Source: Stereum hirsutum FP-91666 SS1 (lineage: Eukaryota; Basidiomycota; Agaricomycetes; Russulales; Stereaceae). Taken from it: a stretch of 64,000 nt of DNA. Position numbers and translations under genes: made by a program. The stretch covers positions 1,436,702-1,500,701 of the forward strand of contig NW_006763140.1 in NCBI RefSeq assembly GCF_000264905.1, given 5' to 3'. Below, one piece after another: positions 35,199-45,953 of the stretch (its first letter is position 1; every line of letters starts with the position of its first letter). Below the pieces are notes generated by a model, which had not been told where the DNA came from, made no database searches, and saw only the letters and a list, made by a program, of their open reading frames with translations.

Positions 35199-35500
35199 CA
35201 GTCGGCGGAGTTTTCTGCAAGAGCCTAGAGGCAAGTCAGGTATTATAACTCGTGAGAATAGGGGGAAATTGACCGGTGAAGAAGAGGATGGTCAGGGTCT
35301 TTATAGGCCGTACGCCACGACGTTAGGGCGCGGGGAAAGACGGCACACTGCGCTTTAAATAGACGCTCAAGCCGAAGACGAACAAGAATACCCAGACCAG
35401 AACAGTCACCAATTCATTCCCGATCACAAAACAGGACTACTATGCCAATATCAATGCAGGAGCAGTCATCCCAAGACAGTCTCAGCCTTCGACCTGCACG

Positions 35501-36555
35501 TTACACTTTCAGAATGATCATATACGCAGGTCGGACAGCATTCGCATTGAAGACCAGAAGCTCGGTGGGCCCTCCAGCCTGTGGATGTGCCTCAATCTAT
35601 GCAGACAATCCAATTAACGATCGAGAACAATAATGACTAGTACGTAGAATCTTACCGAATCATATCCCCTCTTGGGGCTTGTACGACGCCAGTCGTCGAA
35701 GTTAACTATCTGCGACTTTCCTAAGACGACTCGAGTGGAGAATACAGCGCGATATCTTCCACTTCCTGCGCCGCCATTGAGTGCATATCCGTAAGCCCTG
35801 GTACACGGCGTTAGTGAGATAAGACTATTTCTTTGTTGCGTGAAGCACGTACTTCGAGGACGATGGTGCCATGTAGATACCTGCTCCAAAACGAGAGGAA
35901 GCACTGCACACAGGATTAACACGTATACTCGGATGGACAACAATAGAGAACATACGTCTGGCCCTGAGCAACCAATTGACGCTTGTAGTTGAGAGAGGAC
36001 CGGAAACCCGTAACAATTGCACGACAGAGGCGGCACTGGGGCATCTTGCATGGTTTCCTGGGCTTACCAGGGTCTCCAAGCCGGCAGTAGCGCGTCTCTG
36101 ATCGGAAGCGTTTTACCTCCTTGGGGCGTTTGCTGCCCTTCATCTTCTTTGCGACATTCGCACTACAAGTCAAATAGATCAGTGGCGTTACTCAACCTCA
36201 CATTTCAGGGTCGATAAGCACCGATATGTATCGAAGGATGAACGAAGTTTCTTCGTCCAGGTAATGAGGTATATGCGGGCAATACGAGGGCGAGGGAGCG
36301 TAGAATGCCAGGATTTGCCGAACGATTTCGCAACTGCTCGAGGGCGACTGATGAGGCTATGATAAATATTGACATCGATAGAGCAAGTCTGCACTCACCA
36401 TCCTTGTACATGACATGATCCTTCGGTACGCGCAACAGCTGAGGTGCATTCTTGGCAGCCAGTTGGGTACAACGTTTTGAACAGAACTGGTAGCCCTTGC
36501 GCTTTTTCTTCTTCCAACAGCGCAAACAAACAGTAGCTCTGTCTGGCTTTGCCAT
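35501..36555 (-). CDS. PARP-like protein D, NAD-binding His lost
   Basis: Six exons (36399-36555, 36222-36333, 35956-36162, 35853-35903, 35656-35797, 35501-35578) give 248 aa. The N-terminus holds a small C-x2-C...C-x3-C zinc-finger-like module (CLRCWKKKKRKGYQFCSKRC). The second half matches the Agaricomycete PARP-catalytic family: CRLGDPGKPRKPC, LCRAIVTGFRSSL, RFGAGIYMAPSSSKA, VVLGKSQI, KRGYDS, and GGPTELLVFNANAVRPAYM. The Tyr of GIY and the late Glu of TELLV are kept. Where the family has WHGT before CxLGD, this protein has FRSE, so the His of the H-Y-E triad is Arg. I infer loss or change of NAD-dependent activity. Confidence 0.78.
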
Positions 36556-37929
36556 GCTACGATATGAGAGAGAGGGGGAAGAGGAGGAGGGGAAAAGATG
36601 TGATAGTGGACGACACTCCGTAGAACTCTTCTGCTTGGGGGAGAGAGGGTTTCAATTGGTTGTCAGTTGCTTAGAAGATGGCACGTATAAGTGCTCGTCC
36701 GACGGTCTCTTCACGGACAGGGCAAAACCCAGAATGGCCAATCGACGCACATACTCCAATATAATGGATCGATTGGAATGGTTCTGGAGGCTGCGGGACA
36801 AGCGGTGAACTACCTCTGTGAAAGAGTAGTGATCAGCTATGAGTTTGGCTCAAACGACTCGTGACTACCATAGTGGCTTCGCCTCGTCACTGGTAAAATG
36901 CTAATTGTATCGCATACACTGCCATAAGAGTGGGAAAGCGAGCATACCAGAAACTGATCCAATGAGAGATATGGAGGATAGAGAAGGGGAAGATGTCAGC
37001 GGGGAACGACATCTTCATACACGAGCAATACACAAGGACTAGGCGAGCACAGTTTTCCGGCGTAGAGCAAACGACCAGGGTCAAGCCTGCACTACCGACC
37101 GTATGTACACCCATTACACCGTCAACTTGAAGACGCGCATATCAACTAGATCGATAACTCGGAGATGACGGTTGCATGAACCTGTGTAATCACTGATTTA
37201 GCGGGATGGTATCAGGATGGGGTGCCTTTGGTGCGGAAACCGAGAGGCTCCAGGGACCCAGGAAGGCTAGTATTTCGCAGCTGATAAATTCAATGAAGAA
37301 GCGTCAAGGGCTCCGCAGAGCGCACGCCTTGCTTCCATGAATGAAGGGGTGTAAAATATGGAAGGCGACCTCAGAGTCACCGGCCTCGAGACTCCACCGA
37401 CTCGTTGTCCTGGGTTTCTTATCAGGATTCCTGAGAGCGGCGAAGGGCCCGAAAGGTCTGTGAGTAAGTCCGCCGCTGAGTACTAGTGCAAGCTGAGTGA
37501 CTTTACGTGGTCTTCCGAGGCGGTATATCGACAGGCATAGTCCAGATATCTAGTCCAGATGTCGTTGGTGAGGCTCAGGCCGAGTAAGTGGTATACTGCC
37601 AACTCACATCCGAGCCGTCGCAGATGGGATATTTGTGTCGCAGACCCAATATTTCGGACTCCGAACACGTCTCAAGAAACGGGCACAAGCAATTGTAGCA
37701 GCTTGATTTGGTACTACGTGAACACCTCGGTACTACATTCCTGACATACTTATTCGGCGAGGACTTTAAGAGGTTGTTATATAGTAGGGTACTCCATAAT
37801 ATTATTTTGTTATTTAGAATAAATTATACCAAGTATTCAAGAACTTGAAGCCGCACAGCGACGGACGTGAAGAGGCGGCTCGGAAAGGCTCACACTTCGG
37901 AAGAAAACCCCAAAGACATCATATTGCCT
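36556..37929. other. Intergenic between the PARP-like paralogues
   Basis: 1.37 kb between tandem paralogues D and E on the same strand. It contains the promoter of D and 3' UTR of E, with an AT-rich patch at 37.78-37.85 kb. No gene or repeat recognised. Confidence 0.4.
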
Positions 37930-38967
37930 CTACTTTCTCTTTAGCAGCATAAGATATGCAGGCCGAACAGCATTCGCATTGTAGACAATATATTCTAAAG
38001 GACCACCCCCATTCGCACGCCCAAAGACCTGTTGATACGTAAGCCTGAAGCCTATAGATTGAACCACACAATTGAACTTACAGAGTCGTAACCGTTCTTC
38101 GGTTTCATCAGCCCATGATTCTCTTTCTGGGCGTGTTGCATCTTCCCGAGGACGGTGCGGGTGACGAGGACTGCGAGATACTGGGACCCTCTATGAGAAT
38201 CTTTAGCGTACTCCAATGCTCTATAGGCGTGCCAATGTCAGCACATAGCGAACAAGTTTATAAGGGAATACAGACTTGTTGGATTCGGGACTCATGTAAA
38301 CGCCGCCCCCAAATCTAATGCCGGACCTATACAGTACCACGCCGTCAGACTCTGGAGGCGAGATGTAGAAAGGCAACACTTACTTCGACTTTCGTTTCAC
38401 CATGCCACGCTTTTTATCCAGGCTCGCCTTGAAGCCAGTCCTGATCGCTTGACAGAGTCTGCAAGTCCGATTGGTACACGGCTTGGCCGACTTCCTGTCT
38501 CCGAGACGACATGCACGTTGCTCAGATCTGAAGCACTTGCACTCCTTGGCCTTATTCTTGGGCGTCTTGCGTAGCTTTGCAACAGAATCCCTGACATATC
38601 CATGAAGTTCAAAGGTTATAAATAAATAAAACTCGACAACTCACCGATACTTCTCAAACGAAGCCCTCATTTTGCGAGGCCATGTAATAAGGTATATTTT
38701 ACCGATGACTGGTAACTTGTTCTTCTTGTCCTTCCAGCTCGTCCTGAATTTCTTCTTCACTAGCGATTCGGTTGCGTTGAGAGGCTGAAGTACGGTGTCT
38801 ATGCAGTAGAAGTACTCACCGTCATTGTACATGGCATGATCCTTAGGGACGCGTAGTAGCTGCGGTAGTTTCTTTGAAGCCATCTTCTGAGTGCATCTGT
38901 CGGAGCAGAATTGGCTGTCCTTGCGTTTAGCACGCTTGCGACAAACGAGACAAGTATTGTTGGCCAT
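37930..38967 (-). CDS. PARP-like protein E, NAD-binding His lost
   Basis: Six exons (38820-38967, 38645-38759, 38384-38590, 38276-38326, 38082-38220, 37930-38028) give 252 aa; exon sizes parallel those of D (207 and 51 nt are identical), so the two are tandem duplicates. The N-terminal zinc-finger-like module is CLVCRKRAKRKDSQFCSDRC. Then come KIYLITWPRKMRASFEKYR, CRLGDRKSAKPC, LCQAIRTGFKASL, FGGGVYMSPESNKA and LEYIVYNANAVRPAYLML. CFRSE stands where active relatives have WHGT. Tyr and Glu of the H-Y-E set are kept. The start at 38967 was chosen over an in-frame ATG 15 nt upstream because it matches D. Confidence 0.78.
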
Positions 38968-39642
38968 GATTTGATCTAGCACAGAGCGTAGTGGGTGAAG
39001 ATGTGCGTGCGCACTGAGCAGAGTTTAAATGGACGTTGGACCGCGGTCTGCCGCGCTAACCTGTTCATGAGCAAAGACAGAGGTGAACAGCATGTTGACC
39101 GCCATATCCTTACGCTGTCCAATTGGCCTGCTCGAGGGCTATCCTGGGGTGCATGACTAGGTAAACTCCGTGCACTCTAATCGATCAGCATGGGACTGCA
39201 GATTCCACGCGGAACAAAGAGTCAACGAATGGAAGCATCGACGAGTGCAGTACGAGGCTGTAGAGCCTATGAGAGCTTCCATGAATCCTGGAGATGAGCG
39301 GGAAATATGAGTCTATCAAATGTGAACCGCAGATACGCCTATCAGTGGGTACCGATTCAGGTGTTAGCGTTCAATGGGGGCTCACACACAAGAATACGGC
39401 GCGAAAGCTCGCACAGCGTCTGAGATGTGTTGGCAAATTACTGCAAACTTGCGGTGTCCGCATGTTGCGTCGCGAGATACATTCTCGACCTATTGACGTG
39501 ATCTTATCCAAATCGACAGAGGTGGAACCGTATACAAGGATGGAAGGCCTCAACGCATAGGCTGCGGGCTGCAATAAAAGGCCACGCAGCGCCATTGCGA
39601 TATTCAAAATTACGATAGCCATCTGTGACTTGATATCCCGTC
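38968..39642. other. Divergent intergenic region, PARP-like E / NAP-family gene
   Basis: 675 bp with no recognised gene; expected to carry both promoters. Confidence 0.4.
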
Positions 39643-40759
39643 ATGGACTCCCTGACTAGGTGGGTGAGCATAACAGCCCTGCATACCTGAGTAACGCCTA
39701 ATGATGTTGTATTTTTCGTCAGTTACGAAGATCTCTCTGTCGATGCCCAACGTACCGTGCAGGGTATACGCGGAGTCGAAGACAAGATGTCGACCATACA
39801 GAAGGAATTTCTTTTCGCGCGATTCGAATTGGAACGGAAGGTGTGTTGTAGATCGCCATATAATTGCTTCCTGAAATTTGACTGGTGGGAGTAGTGGTCT
39901 GCCAAGTTCCAAGACGCTTATGCACGCCGTCTTGCCCTGCTTTCTGGTCAAGCAGAAGCAACCAGTGACGAGGTCTCGCGTGGTGAGAAAAGGAGTCGTC
40001 GTCTGGACCCAGACTACAAGAAACTGCCCGCATCGAAAGCGTCAAAGGGGAAAGCAGCGACTGTCAAAAAGTTCTGGCTAGAGGTTCTCTCCAACTCTGA
40101 CGTTGGCCCTCACATCTTGGAGAGCGATGTCCATGCGCTGGAGCATCTGACGAACATAGCTATCAGCTACCCACAGGGTAATACACCAGTATTCGCCTTG
40201 GAGTTCGCCTTCTCGGACAACAAGTATTTTAAGAACTCGAAGATCATGGTCACATACCATTACTCCGTGAGCTCGTTGCAACTCCTCCTTTTCGGATGGC
40301 TCATGACACATTGGTTCTAGGCGGAGGTGCTTCCTTCGGGAGCGCTGAGATATAGCCATGTTGTCGCCGACAAGATTCACTGGAAGCCAAAACAGAACCT
40401 CATCGAGAAGGCAGCACAAGCTGACGTCGGAGACGAGGACGAGGAGGAAGGGGAGATGTCATTTTTCTCAATGCTCCAGCCTCCGGCACCCATTACCGTC
40501 CCCCCACGACCCGGCAAGCATGACGACGACGACGAGGATGAGCGTGAGTCGGACTTGGAGCTGACGTTCGAGTTTGGCTTGACTGTGAAAGAGGTAGACG
40601 TCGTCCATCGAGATATCGCAAAATTCCCCTCGCTGACATCGTTCATAGTTGCTCCTAAATGCGGTGGACTACTTCATGGGAGATGTGATTAGTGACGACG
40701 ACGATGAAGATGAAGACGACGATGACGATTGGGAGGGATACAGCGATAATGATGACTGA
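39643..40759 (+). CDS. NAP/SET-family histone chaperone
   Basis: Exons 39643-39659, 39723-39840, 39907-40266, 40321-40593 and 40649-40759 give 292 aa. The dimerisation helix reads SVDAQRTVQGIRGVEDKM...ARFELERK and the NAP earmuff core KFWLEVLSNSDVGPHI...EFAFSDNKYFKNSKIMV. A core ending LLLNAVDYFMGDVIS leads into an acidic tail (DDDDEDEDDDDDDWEGYSDN). Spacing and length are closer to SET/TAF-I or Vps75 than to Nap1. Such chaperones bind H3-H4 or H2A-H2B and act in nucleosome assembly. The first coding exon is only 17 nt. The last intron removes a stretch that would otherwise put the acidic tail out of frame. Confidence 0.85.
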
Positions 40760-41023
40760 CGGTTCAACACATGTTTCGCACTGTACGCAGAATGTAAGAA
40801 TGGACTTGATCCAGCCGTTGTAACGAATCGACTAGGAAGCCTAGTCAGGATAATAGTTACGCGATTGCCTTTACTTGTAAAACCATTAGGGATGAGGGCG
40901 AACGGTTCACGGTGTGTAGCAAGCGCCTCGGGCGCTACAAGATGTGTGGCGAGCTCCAAGGGCACGGCGCCGACAAAGTCTCACGGGACGTCGTCGTGCG
41001 CGAAATTACACACGATATTTCGA

Positions 41024-42986
41024 ATGTCCTCCCCCATCCCGCTCTCGTCCTTATCCCGAGCCTCCCAACCATTACGCTCCCATTCACACTCTCCATCTGC
41101 GGCAGAGTCCATTGAAGACATCTTTCCCGAACATGAACCCGACCGCGAGCGTGATCAGTCACAGCCGCCGTCTCCGAGGACGGTGATCTACCCTCCCTGG
41201 AAACGCGACCTGCTTGCTCTCCTCGAACGGCCTACATCATCTTCTGCGGCTTTTGTCGTCCATTTTACATCGACGAGTCTTATTGTGATATCTGCTCTTG
41301 TGACCGTCCTTGAGACAGTCCCCTCATTCCACTATATCTCGCCCGCCACCTGGTTTGGACTTGAGACGAGTCTTGTGGCACTGTTTACTATTGAGTATGT
41401 TGCTAGATGTGTGGCATGGAGTTATTCATGGTCGAGCTTGGCGAAATGGGTTGGATGTGCGTTCTCCCTAGTCTCTTTCAAGGTTTGCGAACTGAATAGG
41501 GCGACTATACAGCGTTCTTCGGTATCATAGACCTGCTGGCCATAGCCCCCTTTTACATCGAAATAGTGCTTCAGGAGGACACTGTGCGTTGTCCACCAGA
41601 CCCTAAACCGTTCCTGCTCACTCCAATGAATTCTGACGAGTGTCGAACAAGTCTGTTCTATTCAGGTTCTCCATCCTCCGGACATTCCGTCTCTTGCGTG
41701 TCTTCCGTCCGTTCCGCTACAATAATACCCTCCTTATGTTAGTCCGCCGCAGAGTTCTACATCTTCAGTCATATCACTGAATACTTTAAAATAATAGGAC
41801 TATCGAGGTCATGTACCTCTCCTTCCATCGCTCGCAACATGCCCTGCTTGCGCTTGGCTTTTTCGTGGTTATGGTCTTGGTTGTATTCAGCACCCTATTG
41901 TACGTTTCTTGCGACTTCTCTACGAGCATCGCTATTAACGTTCGCTATCCGTGAAACAGATATTTCATAGAAAGAGGGACGTGGGACGATACATTAGAAA
42001 TATTCATCAATTCGGATGGAGATCCTAGCCAATTCGCCGTGAGTGTTCCACGAGAGTGCAAATTTCCTCTACTCATCCAATGACTTGTTATACAGTCTAT
42101 TCCGGCAGCAGCCTGGTACGTGTCGATTCACAGATGCAGTCCTGAATCCGAAGCTTACGACACGTTACGATCCCGGAAGGTTTGTCATCGTCAGTACGTC
42201 CATTTACCCCATCAGGAAAGCTTTACTGTTTACCACGTAACTTGCAAAGAAATGAGAGAGCTAGCGTGATGAGTCTACCAGAAGAGCCTATAGCTGCTTA
42301 CGAGTACCTCTTAAGCATCTACAGGCAATTTTGAATTACTTTTCAAACCGGATCTCTCATTTCTTGGTAAGATTCGCGCTAAGCAGTAACGGTTCTCCTG
42401 ATATCGATGCATTATGTTTTCTCTAACCTCAAATTTCCTCAGCAATCACAACTGTTGGTTATGGTGAAATCACGCCTCGAAGCTTTCTTGGCCGCCTCAT
42501 AACGATCCCGCTCCTCGTGTTCGGCCTTCTTCTCATCGCCTTGCCCAGTTTTGTACTGGGTAGAGAGTTCAGTTTAGTCTGGAATGAAATGACTAATGGT
42601 GTCGGACAGGTAAGCTGCCTTGCTCTATAGGAAATCTGATTCAGTTGATAAACAAACCCTCTATTCTCTAGCTCAACTCTGAATCACCTCGTCTTTTCGC
42701 CCACCCGCCCTCGCCCCTTCTCACGCGACAGAACTCCCGCTCACAACCTGAACCCGGCGGACACGTCATTGATATGGACCCCACCAATATCAACCGTCTA
42801 CCTGCCAACCTTCCCGGTCTCCGAGACAGAAGCAACGGGCGAAGAGAGAATGGGGTTGAGAATGAGATGACCGCAGAGATTGCGGAGTTGAGGAAGGCGG
42901 TGGAGATGCAAGGGGAGATGTTGCGGAAGTTGTTAGAGAGAGGTGCCGTGTCGGGAGCGAGTGGGAATGGGCAGACGTCGCGGTGA
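41024..42986 (+). CDS. Six-TM voltage-gated potassium channel
   Basis: Nine exons (41024-41456, 41513-41583, 41652-41737, 41798-41899, 41960-42038, 42096-42115, 42180-42193, 42443-42609, 42672-42986) give 428 aa. S1-S3 include VVHFTSTSLIVISALVTV and GIIDLLAIAPFYIEIVL. S4 has five Arg at every third residue (ILRTFRLLRVFRPFRY). The pore reads SIPAAAW-FVIVTITTVGYGE with the K+ selectivity filter. S6 is LITIPLLVFGLLLIALPSF, and a short coiled coil (EIAELRKAVEMQGEMLRKLL) ends the protein. There is no T1 domain. It should form a tetrameric, voltage-gated K+ channel in the plasma or a vacuolar membrane. Intron 7 is 249 nt, long for this genome. Confidence 0.88.
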
Positions 42987-43619
42987 TGATGATATAATGA
43001 TATGGTAGGTGTTGAGGTGTATGTATGTATGGGCTCCCATAGCTCCCGGGAGCGCAAACATATCATAATAATTTGCCTTTATCTAATGGCGGCCGAGTGG
43101 TATCAGCCCTGGTGAGAGATGACATGTTTCAGACTACGGATCCGGTCATTGACGTTGCACAAATACGAGGGAGTGAACACCGCTTGAAGGCAGAAATATT
43201 TCGTGTGGATTTTCGTTGGACAAAGTAAATGCAGTTCGAACTCCGCACATTTTCCCACGTAATGGTCCGGATGTGGTCGACAGCAATATCGATAACTATT
43301 CCTTCCGCAATTCCGTCTACTGAGTGCTCTCTGTAAGGCGAAGCTTGAGACGGCTAACAAATCCAAAGAATTACCCAGACGTTCTCGTAACCGGTGAATA
43401 TTGAAACGGTGAGTGTTCAAGGTCCTTTGTAGGAACTGACGCCCTTCCATTCGATTTTGTGGACACTTGTGTTGCCAACATTTATTATTTCTCTCCTATC
43501 ATGTTATAACCCCCATCGAAATCAAAACGTTTTCTGCATTTACGGCCTTGCTTTATACCTCCATCTGCTTGACTTGACAATGAGCCCCTTTCCGAGATGC
43601 AAAGTGCTAACGAACTCCC
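42987..43619. other. Intergenic
   Basis: 633 bp between two plus-strand genes; nothing recognised besides expected 3' UTR and promoter. Confidence 0.4.
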
Positions 43620-45570
43620 ATGGCAGCACCGTGGTTCTTCGAAGACATGTCTCAAAGTCTCCCTAGCACGCTAAGCACCCATGGCGGTCCGTCACAGCCA
43701 GCACCGACGGATGATGCTCAAACCACGGCCCCCGCGTTGCAAGTTGGCGCAGACTCCGCACCAGTCACCCCCGTCAAGCGTGGACCAGGTCGACCGAGAG
43801 GTAGTGGCGTGAAATCCAAGTTCATAGACCCAAACGCACCTCCACCGATCAAACGTCCCGTTGGTCGACCCAGAAAGGATGGCCTCCCGGCTGGATCTGT
43901 CCCCAGGGCGCCGTCGACGACCGTGAAGAAGCGTAAGGTCGCTGCGCCGGGCATTTTCTCAGAAGCGGCGACTTCAGCCAGCGCACCTCCACAGTTCGCG
44001 ACGGTACGCCGCCAGTTCGTTTTTCATCCGTGAGCAAACACTTACTGCTCCGTGAACGCTTGTTCAGACCCCAATTGGCCAGTATTCTGCCGCCCCTCCG
44101 CCACCTTTCCAGGGTGGTTATAGCACCTTATCAGCCGCCCTCCAGGCAGAACCACCTTCACCGTACAGGGACTCGCCAAATGCGCATGCTACCCGATCTA
44201 CCACACGACCGCAACCATCCATCGACCCTTCTCTTACACGCGATGATTGGGCAAACCTCTCTCGTACCAGCCCAAACGCTCTGGTACAAAGCCTCATCGC
44301 GTCACTGCACGCCCCTCATCCGATCTCGCGCACCGGCTTCCCTGTCGAAGAGGCGTTCAAGTATCACGTCGCGGCCCTCGGGATCAACTCAGGGGTTGCC
44401 TCATACTACTCTACAGTCAAGACGTTCTGGCTCCCTTGCTCCCCTACTTATTTCTGTCTCACTGCCTCCGCATCCACGCCTACCCCACCTGAATATCGAT
44501 TCCTCTACTGGGACCCTCAGCAGCTCGTCTTCAATGGCATAACGTGTCCGCATTGCTCAGCACCCCTGGCTAATAGAGGCATCATTCGCTCGGGACCGAT
44601 CAAAGTGTACGACCTTGGAAAGCCATTCTTCATCATCGGAGTGGAGTACAATTGCTCCAGTCAGATATGCAAGTCCGTGTCGCCGGATGGACGAAAGTTT
44701 GCGAGCACGGACCCGTTGATCATGCGTTCTCTCCCTGCCATTCTTCGGGACGAGCTGCCCGCGCAGCTTCTCGAGTTGCCCCCTGAACATTCATATGCCT
44801 GGAATTGGGAGCCGATGGGAGTCTCGAAGACGATTTGGAATATGGTGAGGACAGGTCTAGCTATGGGGATTGGGAAAGACACGTTGTTACAGCTTCTGCG
44901 AGGATCGCTCGAGGGGCCAACAGGGATGCAGATGATGTTCCAGAAGCGGGAGGAGGAACCGGATGAATCCCAAGACCATAGAGACGTTGAAATGCAGAGT
45001 CCCACGATTGACGGGGATGGGACAGCATCTCAGACGAATGAAACTGTCCAGCAAGTCTGTATCTCTCATATTTCACTGTGATTTGTCAGTTTATTAACTT
45101 TTCAATCATGACAGGAGGGCGATGCTCCAGCAACAAACTTCAGCACAGGTGCTTGGAAGAGCACAGACGGTGTCAACGGTGACGGACAACAGCAACCAGA
45201 GGCGAGCACATCCTCTGCCGGCGCGGTCACCACAGTAGCACAGACTCTCCCAGGACCGGTCCCGCCTCCTTTTGCATACGCCCAGGGTGCGCCTCCCTAC
45301 ATGCCCATTTACGGAGCACCTTATCCATACATCTATCAGCCAACCGACCCTAACGCCGTCCCACTCGTGTTCAAACGCGGGGGCGAGATATTGACGACGG
45401 AACCGCCGAGCAAACGAATCCGGCATTGCGTCAAGTGTGGGTCGAAGGATTGTAAGGGCAAGGGCGGTAGGAGTTTTTGTACGAATGCGTGTCAGGATTG
45501 TGGGAAACCGGAGTGTAAGGGGAGAAATAGTAAAAGACCGGATAAGACGTGTGTGGATGCGTGGCCTTGA
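43620..45570 (+). CDS. AT-hook and zinc-binding nuclear protein
   Basis: Exons 43620-44003, 44068-45054 and 45115-45570 give 608 aa. Two AT-hooks (KRGPGRPRGS and KRPVGRPRKD) lie in the first 90 residues, so it probably binds the minor groove of AT-rich DNA. A central globular domain has FWLPCSPTYFC, then a WDP-containing segment, then CPHCSAPLANRG and YNCSSQICKS, a four-Cys zinc-ribbon pattern that resembles the basidiomycete DUF6729 family (from memory). A Gln/Pro/Tyr-rich linker follows, then a C-terminal cluster CVKCGSKDCKGKGG...CTNACQDCGKPEC. I infer a chromatin or transcription role. A domesticated transposase-like origin is possible but not shown. The second in-frame Met (43647) is an alternative start. 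Confidence 0.72.
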
Positions 45571-45953
45571 AATCATGTCTTTCTCTTCTTTTCTCTCTCT
45601 TCTTTCTGGATGGCGCACAGTTGTGGGGTTCTCTCATATATAATACGATGACTCCGTTAGTAATTCCAACCAACTGGCATGGCTTGCCTGTTCTCTGACG
45701 CTTGCCCGAAAATTCGACGGTTTTCCAACAACATCTACACAACTTATCATACTGTTACCTAATACCTAGATCGGGACACGCGGGAGGCTTCAGATTGCAA
45801 AGCATAATATGTATCATTAGGTTCGTTATAACTGGATCGTAAGCTCATTAGTGTTCATAGCCTACAGACTCGCAAGTACCCCAGATATCACTCGAACCAA
45901 ACAGGAAAAAAAAAGGAATCCACCCTGTACTGGACTTCACAAGCTGGTGGTCA
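45571..45953. other. Convergent intergenic region
   Basis: 383 bp between convergent stop codons. 3' UTRs only, as far as can be seen. Confidence 0.4.

Noticed and set aside
42320..42362. Extra exon in the K+ channel giving NFELLFKPDLSFL
   Set aside because: It can be joined in frame to the filter exon but would insert residues into the pore helix. The 14-nt exon gives the family sequence exactly.
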